Shown here: piece after piece, positions 1 to 6,945 of the stretch
Layout: each line of letters begins with the position of its first letter
How positions within the stretch are numbered: position 1 is the stretch's first letter
Program-made: the position numbers and the translations under genes
Source: Salinivenus lutea
Lineage (GTDB): Bacteria; Bacteroidota; Rhodothermia; Rhodothermales; Salinibacteraceae
Direction of reading: 5' to 3'
Length of the DNA stretch: 62,713 nucleotides
NCBI GenBank assembly: GCA_002894685.1
Contig: NCRC01000021.1
Location: 1-62,713, forward strand
The notes under the pieces: model-generated
What the model saw: the letters and a program-made list of their open reading frames with translations, nothing else
Databases searched by the model: none
What the model was told of the DNA's origin: nothing

Positions 1-136
1 GGCGACGATGCCGTTTGAGACGTTGGAGAAGCTGTTGGAGCATCCGCTGACGGACCGGGGGCTGGAGCGGTTCCTGGCGGACTGGGAGGAGTACAAGGAG
101 GCGCAGAAGGCGGAGGCGGCGTCTGCCACCGGATAG
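1..136 (+). CDS. Transaldolase / fructose-6-phosphate aldolase-like protein, 3' end only
   Basis: Only the last 44 codons are in the window (frame begins at base 2, TAG at 134-136). The visible tail has the pattern ATMPF, then [18 protein letters not shown], which is the typical C-terminal helix of small transaldolases of the TalC/FSA/YwjH type. Those enzymes are cytoplasmic and move dihydroxyacetone units in the pentose phosphate pathway through a Schiff-base lysine; the lysine lies upstream of the window. The last residues are an acidic/alanine extension. Identification rests on this short tail alone, so the choice between transaldolase and fructose-6-phosphate aldolase is open. Confidence 0.75.
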   Translation, partial: ATMPFETLEKLLEHPLTDRGLERFLADWEEYKEAQKAEAASATG

Positions 137-459
137 CCCCGGAGGGGCACGGCGCGCCGCTGCCCTCAGCCCGTGAGCGGGCGAGCGACCGGTCCAATGC
201 CGCGGCCCAGGGGAAAATCGAGCACGAGGCCCGCAACAGCGTGGGGCCCGCCGTGACGAAAGCGGACGGCATCATCCGGTGGGGGCCGGAACGCGGCCGG
301 ATCTCCCTTCGACGTGCGACATCCCGCATGCCCCGACCCGGCCCCCTCCCCGGTGGGAGGCGGCACGTTTTGCGGAACCGCGGCCCACTGAGAAGTAGAC
401 AGACCCGGCCCCGTTCGCCGATCGAGTTTCTTCTGCCCTCTTCCAATTCTGCTCCTTGT
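137..459. other. Intergenic stretch, no gene seen
   Basis: These 323 bases separate the transaldolase end from the DUF89 gene. Open frames cross it on both strands, but their translations are Arg/Pro/Gly-rich and look like GC-driven noise. No convincing terminator, promoter or repeat was recognised; the promoter of the downstream gene presumably lies in its right half. Confidence 0.5.
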
Positions 460-1617
460 ATGGCCCCATCCCGCCCCGCGCCCATTCGCACCGACGGGAG
501 CAACGACTTTGCCCACCGCTCCATGGTGGAGCGCGTCCCGTCGATCATCGACGACGTGATCGCCCGCAACCCGCACTACGCCGACGGCATCAAGGCGGAC
601 CTGCGGGCGCTCCGCGACGCCATCGTCAACGACGCCCCCCTGACGCTCTTCGACCCGCCCGCACCCGACCACGACGTGTGGCGCGAGCGGTTTGCGGCGC
701 ACGAGGGCGAGACGTGGCTCGGGACGGAGTGGTTCTTCGCGGAAGTGCTGGCGTACCGGCACGTGGTGGCGGCGGGGCAGTACTGGACCACGCGCCGCGA
801 CCCCTTTCGGCCCTTCAAGGAGGACGAGCTCCGCTCCGATGCCCTGCGGTCGCGGGTCGGAGAGGCGCTGGAGGCAGACGCCCCCCTGCGAGAAACGCTG
901 GGCCGTCGGCTCCTCCATTGCCTCTGGGGCAACCGGATGGACCTGAGCATGGGCGACGTGCTGGCGCAGGGAACCGACGCGGCCGACGAGCACCTCCTCC
1001 GCAACGACGCCCCCGCCGCCGCGGACCACCTGCTGGAGCACGAGCCGGGGCCGGTGCACCTCCTCATGGACAACGCCGGGACGGAGGAGGCCTTTGATCT
1101 TGCCCTGGCCGACCTGCTCCTGTCACAGGACGTGGCGTCGTCGGTCACCCTGCACGTCAAAATGATGCCGGTGCTGGTGAGCGACGTGATCGGCGACGAC
1201 ATTTTTCGCCTCCTCGACGTGCTGGAGCGGCACGGGGACGCGCTGGAAGACATGGCCCGGTCGATCCACCGCCACATCCGCGACGGGCGGCTCCGCATCG
1301 TCCCGGACGTGTTCTGGAACACCGACGGCCGCCTCTGGGAACTGCCGCCCCGCCTGGAGACGCCGTTTCGGGACGCCACCCTCGTCGTGGCGAAGGGGGA
1401 CGCGCACTACCGGCGCATCGGCAACGACGCCGTGTGGCCGCCCGAGGCGACGCTCGCCGACGCCGTGCCCGAGTTTCCGGCGCCCCTCCTCGCCCTGCGC
1501 ACCATCAAGAGCGACACGCTGGTGGGCGTGGACGCCGACACGGTGCGTCGCCTCGACGACGAGGAGCCGGCGTGGCGGACGACGGGCACCTACGGCGTGG
1601 CGCAGTTTCGGGCGTAG
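460..1617 (+). CDS. DUF89 / ARMT1-like damage-control phosphatase family protein
   Basis: A 385-residue protein of the DUF89 family, ARMT1-like branch. Family members are metal-dependent phosphatases thought to remove damaged phosphometabolites; human ARMT1 was also reported as a carboxyl methyltransferase. Seen here: an N-terminal helical region with the FAHRSMVERVP pattern, the metal-binding motif DNAGTE at residues 204-209, KGDAHYRR around 312-319 with Asp314, and a late LRTIKSD motif with Asp352. These motifs occur in the expected order and spacing. The ATG at 460 is chosen because the FAHRSMVERVP region, conserved in the family, follows it closely; the frame is open further upstream but that part looks non-coding. 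The substrate is unknown. Confidence 0.8.
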   Translation: MAPSRPAPIRTDGSNDFAHRSMVERVPSIIDDVIARNPHYADGIKADLRALRDAIVNDAPLTLFDPPAPDHDVWRERFAAHEGETWLGTEWFFAEVLAYRHVVAAGQYWTTRRDPFRPFKEDELRSDALRSRVGEALEADAPLRETLGRRLLHCLWGNRMDLSMGDVLAQGTDAADEHLLRNDAPAAADHLLEHEPGPVHLLMDNAGTEEAFDLALADLLLSQDVASSVTLHVKMMPVLVSDVIGDDIFRLLDVLERHGDALEDMARSIHRHIRDGRLRIVPDVFWNTDGRLWELPPRLETPFRDATLVVAKGDAHYRRIGNDAVWPPEATLADAVPEFPAPLLALRTIKSDTLVGVDADTVRRLDDEEPAWRTTGTYGVAQFRA

Positions 1618-1623
1618 AGGGGG

Positions 1624-3132
1624 CTACGTCTGCATCGAGCGGGGAAGGAGCGCCCGCTCGATCCCTTCAAGCACCCCCAGCAGCAGAATCGTAAGCACGG
1701 CCGCGGGCACGGTCCCCTCCAGGATGAGGCCGAGGTTGGCCCGCCGGATGCCGGTGAGGATGGGCTGCCCGTAGCCGCCCGCGCCGATGAGCGCCCCCAG
1801 CGTGCCCGCCCCGATGTTGATGATGACCGCAATCTTGATGCCGGCCAGGATGGACCGGGCGGCCAGGGGCAGCTCCACGCGCCACAGCGTGGCCGCGGGC
1901 GAGAGCCCCAGCGCCTCGGCCGATTCCATGAGGGGGCCCGGCAGGTCCTGCAGCCCCGTGTACGTGGTCCACACGATGGGGAGCAGGCTGTACAGGGTGA
2001 GGGCCGTGATGGCGGGCACGCGGCCCAGCCCCAGCAGGGGCACCATCAGGGCGAGCAGGGCCAGCGCGGGAATCGTGTAGATGATGCCCACCACGGCCAG
2101 GATGCCCGGGCCCAGGAGGCGCCGCTTCGCGGCCACGATGCCGAGGGGGAGCCCCAGCAGGACCGCAAGGGCCAGCGACACGCCCACCAGCACGAGGTGG
2201 TCGGCGGTGTAGCGCCGGAGACGCTCGGCGCGCGTGTCGGGGGTAAACGTTGTGGTGAGGCCCAGCGTGCGGTTCACGAAGTTGGCGGCCACCTGGGCCT
2301 CGTCCACCTGATCGATCGCGGAGCGGGCGTTCAGGGCCTGCATCGTGTCGGCCGGGAGCTGCCCCTCCAGGCGCGTAAGGGCGTCGACCGCCGCGGGCGC
2401 CCGGGTTTGCAGGTCGCGCCGGTACAAGAACACCGCCTGGTAGCTGGGAAAGTGGTCCTTCGTATCCTCCAGGACGCGCAGGTCGTAGCGCTCGATCTCG
2501 GCGTCGGTCGAATACAGGTCGATGACGTCCAGTTGGCCGCTCTGGAGGCCCCGGTAGGCAATGTCGTGGTCAATGCCGCGGGCCGACTGCGGAAGGTCGT
2601 AGGCGGCGCGTAGGGAGGGCCACCCGTCGCCGCGATCCATAAACTCGTTCGTGAAGCCGAACGTCAGGTCGGGGTGGCTGCGCAGGTCGCCAATGGTGCG
2701 GATGCCGAGCGAGTCGGCGCGATCGGCGCGCATGCCCAGGGCGTAGGTGTTGTTGAAGCCAAGCGGCTGGCTCATGGCGACGCCGTAGCGGGCCAGCGTA
2801 TCGGCGAGGGTCTCGCGAGTGGCGTCGGTGTCGGCCAGGATTTCGCGGAGGAGGGTGCCCGTGTATTCGGGGTACGCATCGATGTCGCCGCGCCGGAGCG
2901 CCTCCCACAGAAACCGGGAGCCGCCCAGCTCCTCCCGGTGCGTGGCCGGAAGCTCCTCGCTCCGGAGCAGGTGCGTGCCCATCCAGCCCAGGATGACGTT
3001 CTCGGTGAACTTCTTGGAGCCGACGGTGAGGGTGGAGTCCGTCTGTTGGCCGTGGGCCGGGAAAGAGGAACAGAAGATCCCGGCGACGGCGAGGACGAAC
3101 AGGAGTAGACCAAAACCAGAGGACCGGCGCAT
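1624..3132 (-). CDS. OpuC/EgtU-type ABC transporter, substrate-binding and permease domains fused
   Basis: 502 residues. Residues 1-28 are a signal peptide ending near AHGQQ. Residues about 34-295 are an OpuCC/QAT-type substrate-binding domain (VGSKKFTENVILG near the start, then DIDAYPEYTGT). From about 315 to the end is a BPD permease domain with five or six membrane segments and an EAA loop (EALGLSPAATLWRVELPLA). Such systems import quaternary amines such as betaine, choline or carnitine, or ergothioneine. The binding domain precedes the permease, the reverse of well-known fusions such as OpuABC and EgtU, where it follows. It lies 13 bases after its ATPase gene and surely forms one operon with it. 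The substrate cannot be read with certainty. Confidence 0.88.
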   Translation of the reverse strand: MRRSSGFGLLLFVLAVAGIFCSSFPAHGQQTDSTLTVGSKKFTENVILGWMGTHLLRSEELPATHREELGGSRFLWEALRRGDIDAYPEYTGTLLREILADTDATRETLADTLARYGVAMSQPLGFNNTYALGMRADRADSLGIRTIGDLRSHPDLTFGFTNEFMDRGDGWPSLRAAYDLPQSARGIDHDIAYRGLQSGQLDVIDLYSTDAEIERYDLRVLEDTKDHFPSYQAVFLYRRDLQTRAPAAVDALTRLEGQLPADTMQALNARSAIDQVDEAQVAANFVNRTLGLTTTFTPDTRAERLRRYTADHLVLVGVSLALAVLLGLPLGIVAAKRRLLGPGILAVVGIIYTIPALALLALMVPLLGLGRVPAITALTLYSLLPIVWTTYTGLQDLPGPLMESAEALGLSPAATLWRVELPLAARSILAGIKIAVIINIGAGTLGALIGAGGYGQPILTGIRRANLGLILEGTVPAAVLTILLLGVLEGIERALLPRSMQT

Positions 3133-3145
3133 GGAGGCGAAGGGG

Positions 3146-3898
3146 CTATGATCGATCCTCGTGCAAATGCTGCAGCGGGGCCCGCTGCGCCTGGATGAAG
3201 TCGGCGACGAAGGGGGAGGCCGGCTCGTTGACGAGCGTCGCCATCGTGCCGCGCTGCTCTACCTGTCCGCCTCGGAGGAGGACAACGCGATCGCCGAAGA
3301 AGCCCGCCTCGCCAATGTCGTGTGTAACGAAGACCACTGTTTTGCCGAGGCGGCGAAAGATGGCGCGGAGGTCGTCCTGCAGGTCGGCCCGGATCATCGG
3401 GTCGAGGGCGCCGAGGGGCTCGTCGAGCAGCAGCACGTCGGGGTCGAGCATGAGGGCCCGCATGAGGCTTACGCGCTGCCGTTGGCCGCCGGAGAGCTCG
3501 GGCGGGTACTGTTCGAGGCGGTCCGGGTCGAGCTGGACGAGGTCGGTCAGGTCCGCGATGCGGTCGTCAATCCGGTCGGCGGCCCAGCCCAGGTGGCGGG
3601 CCATGAGGGCGACGTTGCCCCGGCCGGTGAGGTGGGGGAAGAGGCCGCCCTCCTGGATCACGTAGCCCATGCGGCGGCGGAGGGAGGGGGCAGTGGCGGC
3701 GGTAAGCGTCGTGTCGCCTACGACGACCGTGCCCGCATCCGGACGGGTGAGCCCGATCATGAGACGGAGCAGGGTGGACTTGCCGCTGCCGGAGGGGCCG
3801 ATGAGTACGGTTGTTTCCTCGGCGGGCACGGACAGAGAGAGGTCCTGCACCGCCACCGCGTCGCCGTAGCGTTTGGAGACGGCGTCGAGGGTGATCAT
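3146..3898 (-). CDS. OpuCA/ProV-like ABC transporter ATP-binding protein
   Basis: 250 residues with all nucleotide-binding motifs: Walker [10 protein letters not shown] at 34-42, Q-loop near 82, signature LSGGQ at 135-139, Walker B ending in DE at 159-160, and a switch histidine in VFVTHD. It powers the fused binding-protein/permease encoded immediately downstream (13-base gap, same strand). It has no C-terminal CBS pair, unlike classical OpuCA/ProV proteins of 360-400 residues, so ionic-strength sensing through CBS domains is not expected. It is first in the operon, divergent from the tRNA gene. Confidence 0.9.
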   Translation of the reverse strand: MITLDAVSKRYGDAVAVQDLSLSVPAEETTVLIGPSGSGKSTLLRLMIGLTRPDAGTVVVGDTTLTAATAPSLRRRMGYVIQEGGLFPHLTGRGNVALMARHLGWAADRIDDRIADLTDLVQLDPDRLEQYPPELSGGQRQRVSLMRALMLDPDVLLLDEPLGALDPMIRADLQDDLRAIFRRLGKTVVFVTHDIGEAGFFGDRVVLLRGGQVEQRGTMATLVNEPASPFVADFIQAQRAPLQHLHEDRS

Positions 3899-4009
3899 TG
3901 GGCGGACGGGGAAACCGGGGGGAAGCCGTTAATCGACCGTGAAAGTGCTGGGGCGCGGGATCTTCAATTGAGGATCAGCCGTGAGTGTCTATCGACATTT
4001 CCGCTTTAT

Positions 4010-4085
4010 GCCAACGTAGCTCAGCTGGTAGAGCAGTCCCCTCGTAAGGGACAGGTCACCGGTTCGAGTCCGGTCGTTGGCTCCA
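4010..4085 (+). tRNA. tRNA-Thr (anticodon CGT)
   Basis: A 76-base cloverleaf. The acceptor stem GCCAACG (4010-4016) pairs with CGTTGGC (4075-4081), followed by discriminator T and an encoded CCA (4083-4085). The anticodon stem GTCCC/GGGAC encloses the loop CTCGTAA with anticodon CGT at 4043-4045, which reads ACG (Thr). The T-loop GGTTCGAGTCC is intact. It stands alone, followed directly by a terminator. Confidence 0.97.
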
Positions 4086-4118
4086 AGGCGCCTCACCGCT
4101 GGTGGGGCGCCTTTTTGT
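4085..4118 (+). terminator. Rho-independent terminator of tRNA-Thr
   Basis: A near-perfect hairpin, AAGGCGCC-T-CACC, loop GCT, GGTG-G-GGCGCCTT, begins at the last base of the tRNA and runs into a T tract (about 4111-4116). It ends the tRNA transcript. Confidence 0.9.
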
Positions 4119-4138
4119 TTGGTATGGGTGCTCCCCCG

Positions 4139-4387
4139 CTACTGCTGGGTGCGGGCGCGGTCGTCCCCGGCCGGGGTACACGACACGCGCCGCCCCTGGT
4201 CGGAGACGACAACGAGGTGGTCGTCCGCCAGGGTGCGGATGGCCTCCTGCACGGCCCGCGGCCCGGTGCCCACGGCCTGGGCCAGGTCGTAGAGGTCGAC
4301 CGTCCCTTCGGCGTGAACCGTTTGCAGGACGGCGGCTTCGGTGTCGGAGAGGCTGGGGGTGCCCATGGGGCCGGGGCTATTCGTCAT
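4139..4387 (-). CDS. Small winged helix-turn-helix protein
   Basis: 82 residues. About residues 12-75 read as one winged helix domain: LSDTEAAVLQTV, a recognition-helix region TGPRAVQEAIRTLADD, then a wing with HLVVVSDQGRRV. It is probably a small DNA-binding regulator, though such mini-wHTH proteins can also be subunits of larger regulators. Its ATG overlaps the end of the upstream STAS gene by 11 bases on the same strand, so the two are probably translationally coupled. An internal ATG at residue 8 is a possible alternative start. No effector domain is visible. Confidence 0.6.
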   Translation of the reverse strand: MTNSPGPMGTPSLSDTEAAVLQTVHAEGTVDLYDLAQAVGTGPRAVQEAIRTLADDHLVVVSDQGRRVSCTPAGDDRARTQQ

Positions 4388-4808
4388 CTTCTTCCTGCGC
4401 GCCGGCCTCCGGGTCGGGCACGCTCCCGGGACCGATGCCCGGCACGTCCATGTCGCCGCGGAGCCAGTCCCAGGCGTCCTCGCGGGCGTCCGCCTCGAAC
4501 GTGCGGATCTGGGAGGAGGGAAAGAGGAGCTCTACCTTGTCCGTCCACGGCTCCCACAGATCGTCGCCCACAACCGTGACCTTGTCGACGGTGCGCACGT
4601 GGCGGATGTCAAAGGCCAAGTCTTCCCACTTCTCTTCGGGCTCCCATCCCTCCACGTCGTCGAGGAAGAAGAAGGCCCGGGAGGTTGTGTGGGCCTCCAT
4701 CGTGTTCTCCAGGTGCGGGACGATCGCCTCGTAGTCGTCTTCGGTCAGCGTGCCGCTGAGCTCGATGCCGACGATGTTGGAGTCTGGGATGTCGAGAATC
4801 TCGTGCAT
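4377..4808 (-). CDS. SpoIIAA-like STAS domain protein
   Basis: 143 residues. Residues 1-120 match the SpoIIAA-like STAS fold (alternating strands and helices, with a core pattern IVGIELSGTLTEDDYE, then FFFLDDVEGW, then VTVVGDD and FEADAREDAWDWL). In bacteria these proteins are small cytoplasmic regulators or possible lipid carriers; the role is undefined. The last 25 residues are an acidic tail, common in halophile proteins. It is first of a two-gene unit with the winged-helix gene and diverges from the DinB gene. Confidence 0.7.
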   Translation of the reverse strand: MHEILDIPDSNIVGIELSGTLTEDDYEAIVPHLENTMEAHTTSRAFFFLDDVEGWEPEEKWEDLAFDIRHVRTVDKVTVVGDDLWEPWTDKVELLFPSSQIRTFEADAREDAWDWLRGDMDVPGIGPGSVPDPEAGAQEEDDE

Positions 4809-5075
4809 AGGGGCGACGGGTGGGCGAAAGAAAGTTGCGAAAGGCGAAGGGACGCGGCCCGATCGATGCGCAGGGCCAGGAGCGGGTACGGGGCGAGGGG
4901 AGGGCTGTTCACGGACATTCGCGAAAACTCGGATGGAAGAGGCCCGAGTGGGCGCGGCCCGTCATACGAGAGCGCCCTCAGGGGCTGGTTGAGTGTTTGG
5001 CGGCTCGGGTTGACACCGTCCGCCGGGGCGGCCACGTTGGGGGCAGCGCTTCTTTTGAGTCCACCACCGCGTAAG

Positions 5076-5564
5076 ATGCCGTCTCCTCCCCCCGATGCCT
5101 CCGCAAAAGAACGCACGCTTCTGCAGTACACCCAGTGGGCCAACGGCCGCGTGCTCGACACGCTGCGCGCTGCCGATGCGGTGCCTGAGCGCATCCTGGA
5201 GCTGATGAGCCACCTGGTCCGGACCCAGGACGTGTGGTACGGGCGCGTGGCGAACACCGACCATGCCCGCCTCGACTTCTGGGCGGTAGACGACCTGGAC
5301 GTCTGCGCCGAACGGGCAAAGGCCAGCGTGGAGCGGTGGCGTTCCCTCGTTGCGGATCGCCTCAACCGCCTCGATCAATCCATCGCGTATACCAACTCCA
5401 GCGGGACGGCATTCGAGACGCCGCTCCGCGATATTCTCCGGCACGTGGTGAACCACGGCACGCACCACCGCGCCCAGATCGCCCTTCTGCTCCGGGAGGC
5501 GGGCGTGTCCCCGCCCGCCACGGACTACATCTACTTCGTGCGGGCGAACGAGCCGGCCGAATGA
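5076..5564 (+). CDS. DinB family protein
   Basis: 162 residues forming a DinB-type four-helix bundle. Seen: LLQYTQWANGRVLD near the N-terminus, a first metal-ligand His in LMSHLVRTQDVWYGRV, and the HGTHHRAQIALLLRE motif with two further ligand histidines. Family members are putative metal-dependent, often thiol-dependent, transferases; the substrate is unknown. The ATG at 5076 is preferred because the family usually begins about 15 residues before the WAN motif; the frame is open far upstream but that part is antisense to the STAS gene. Confidence 0.82.
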   Translation: MPSPPPDASAKERTLLQYTQWANGRVLDTLRAADAVPERILELMSHLVRTQDVWYGRVANTDHARLDFWAVDDLDVCAERAKASVERWRSLVADRLNRLDQSIAYTNSSGTAFETPLRDILRHVVNHGTHHRAQIALLLREAGVSPPATDYIYFVRANEPAE

Positions 5565-5578
5565 ACGGCCGGGCGCGG

Positions 5579-6748
5579 CTACTCCACGGGCTCGAGGCGG
5601 TAGAGGCCGCCCTCCGGCGCGTCGGTTAGCAGGTAGAGGTAGCCGTCGGGGCCGGTGGCAACGTCGCGAATCCGGCCGAGCTCGCCGTTCAGAAGCTCCT
5701 CCTGGTGCGTCACGTTCTGCCCGTCGAGCGTGAGGCGCATCACCTTCTGTCGGGCCAGGGCGCCCATGAAGAGGTGGTTCTGCCAGTTCGGGAATTTGTC
5801 GCCCGTGTAGAAGGTCATGCCCGAGAGGGCGGGCGAGGGGTCCCAGTACTCAACCGGGTTGGTGACGCCTTCGGCTTCCGTGCCCCCGATGGGGGTCTGA
5901 TCCGAGTAGGTGTCGCCGTAGGAGACGTCGGGCCAGCCGTAGTTGGCGCCGGCCTCCACGAGGTTGAGCTCGTCCCCGCCGTGCGGCCCGTGCTCGTGTT
6001 GCCAGATGGCGCCGGTCTCGGGGTGGATGGCCATGCCCTGCTGGTTGCGGTGGCCGTAGCTGTAGACTTCATCGAGCCCCTCGTCGGACCCCACGAACGG
6101 GTTGTCCTCGGGCACCGTGCCGTCCATGTTCAGGCGGACGGTGGCTCCCACGGACGCGGTCGGCGTGGGAATGTCGACGGTCTGCTCGCGGCGCTGGCCC
6201 CGCTCGCCCATCGACACCGCCAGCGTGCCGTCGCTGAGGAAGGCGATGCGGGAGCCGAAGTGGTAAGCGGGGCTCAGGAAGGGCGTTTGCCGGTAGACCT
6301 CCTCCACGTTCGTGAGCGAGGTGCCGTCGAGTGTTGCCCGGGCGAGGACCGTGCCGCCCGTGTCGCCCTCCTTCAGCGAGTAGGACATATAGATCCAGCC
6401 GCTCTCCTCGTAGTTCGGCGCCACGCGGATGTCGAGCATGCCGCCCTGGTTCTGAGCCCACACCTCCGGCACGTTGTCGAGGGCCGTGGCGGTGCCTCCG
6501 TCCACCAGCAGGATGCGGCCGGGCCGCTCGGTGATGAGCAGGCGGCCGTCCGGCAGCCAGTCGACCGCCCAGCCGTGCTCGATGTCATCCATCAACTGCA
6601 CGACGCGGAACGTTTCCTCCTCGGACTCCACGCGCTCCAGCACGACCTCCTCGTCCGCGGTCGTCGTGGTGGAATCCTCCGGAGAGGCATCGCTGCCAAG
6701 GGTGCAGGCGGAGAGGGCGAGGGAGAGAAAAACAACCAGAAAGCGCAT
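5579..6748 (-). CDS. PQQ-dependent sugar dehydrogenase (GSDH/Asd family) lipoprotein
   Basis: 389 residues. The N-terminus MRFLVVFLSLALSACTLG is a lipoprotein signal with lipobox LSAC, so the enzyme is periplasmic and lipid-anchored. The rest is a six-bladed propeller of the glucose/sorbosone dehydrogenase family: HGWAVDWLPDGRLLITERPG early, GSRIAFLSDGTLAVSMGERGQR in the middle, YSYGHRNQQGMAIHP, then EHGPHGGDELNLVEAGANYGWP, a conserved cofactor and calcium region. It would oxidise aldose sugars with PQQ. The start at 6748 is chosen because it yields the signal peptide. A CRP-type palindrome lies 77-92 bases upstream. Confidence 0.85.
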   Translation of the reverse strand: MRFLVVFLSLALSACTLGSDASPEDSTTTTADEEVVLERVESEEETFRVVQLMDDIEHGWAVDWLPDGRLLITERPGRILLVDGGTATALDNVPEVWAQNQGGMLDIRVAPNYEESGWIYMSYSLKEGDTGGTVLARATLDGTSLTNVEEVYRQTPFLSPAYHFGSRIAFLSDGTLAVSMGERGQRREQTVDIPTPTASVGATVRLNMDGTVPEDNPFVGSDEGLDEVYSYGHRNQQGMAIHPETGAIWQHEHGPHGGDELNLVEAGANYGWPDVSYGDTYSDQTPIGGTEAEGVTNPVEYWDPSPALSGMTFYTGDKFPNWQNHLFMGALARQKVMRLTLDGQNVTHQEELLNGELGRIRDVATGPDGYLYLLTDAPEGGLYRLEPVE

Positions 6749-6824
6749 GGGAGGGAAGTTGTGTTTGGAACCGCCGTAGAAAGAGAATACCCGCACGCCC
6801 GGCACGCAGCGCCGTTCCCCATTT

Positions 6825-6840
6825 TGTGATCGGCGTCACA
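6825..6840. promoter_or_regulatory. CRP/FNR-type palindromic operator
   Basis: TGTGA-TCGGCG-TCACA matches the CRP consensus TGTGA-N6-TCACA at every half-site base. It lies in the 197-base gap between two divergent genes, about 77 bases upstream of the sugar dehydrogenase ATG and about 105 bases upstream of the uvrA ATG. The dehydrogenase is the more likely target. No CRP-family gene is in the window. Confidence 0.55.
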
Positions 6841-6945
6841 TTGGTTACGTGGATGTCATTTCGGAGGAGGTCCGTCGGGCATCAATGGCCGGGGCTCGCC
6901 GTATAGCGATCTGGTTTGTTTTTCGTCTGATCCCCTGGCTGCCTC

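Noticed and set aside
1624-3898. Reading the OpuC-like fusion as two separate genes
   Set aside because: The frame is continuous from the signal peptide through the binding domain into the permease, with no stop or second start signal at the junction.
4010-4085. tRNA gene as an integration (att) site of a mobile element
   Set aside because: No duplicated tRNA 3' end, integrase or island-like composition is seen nearby.
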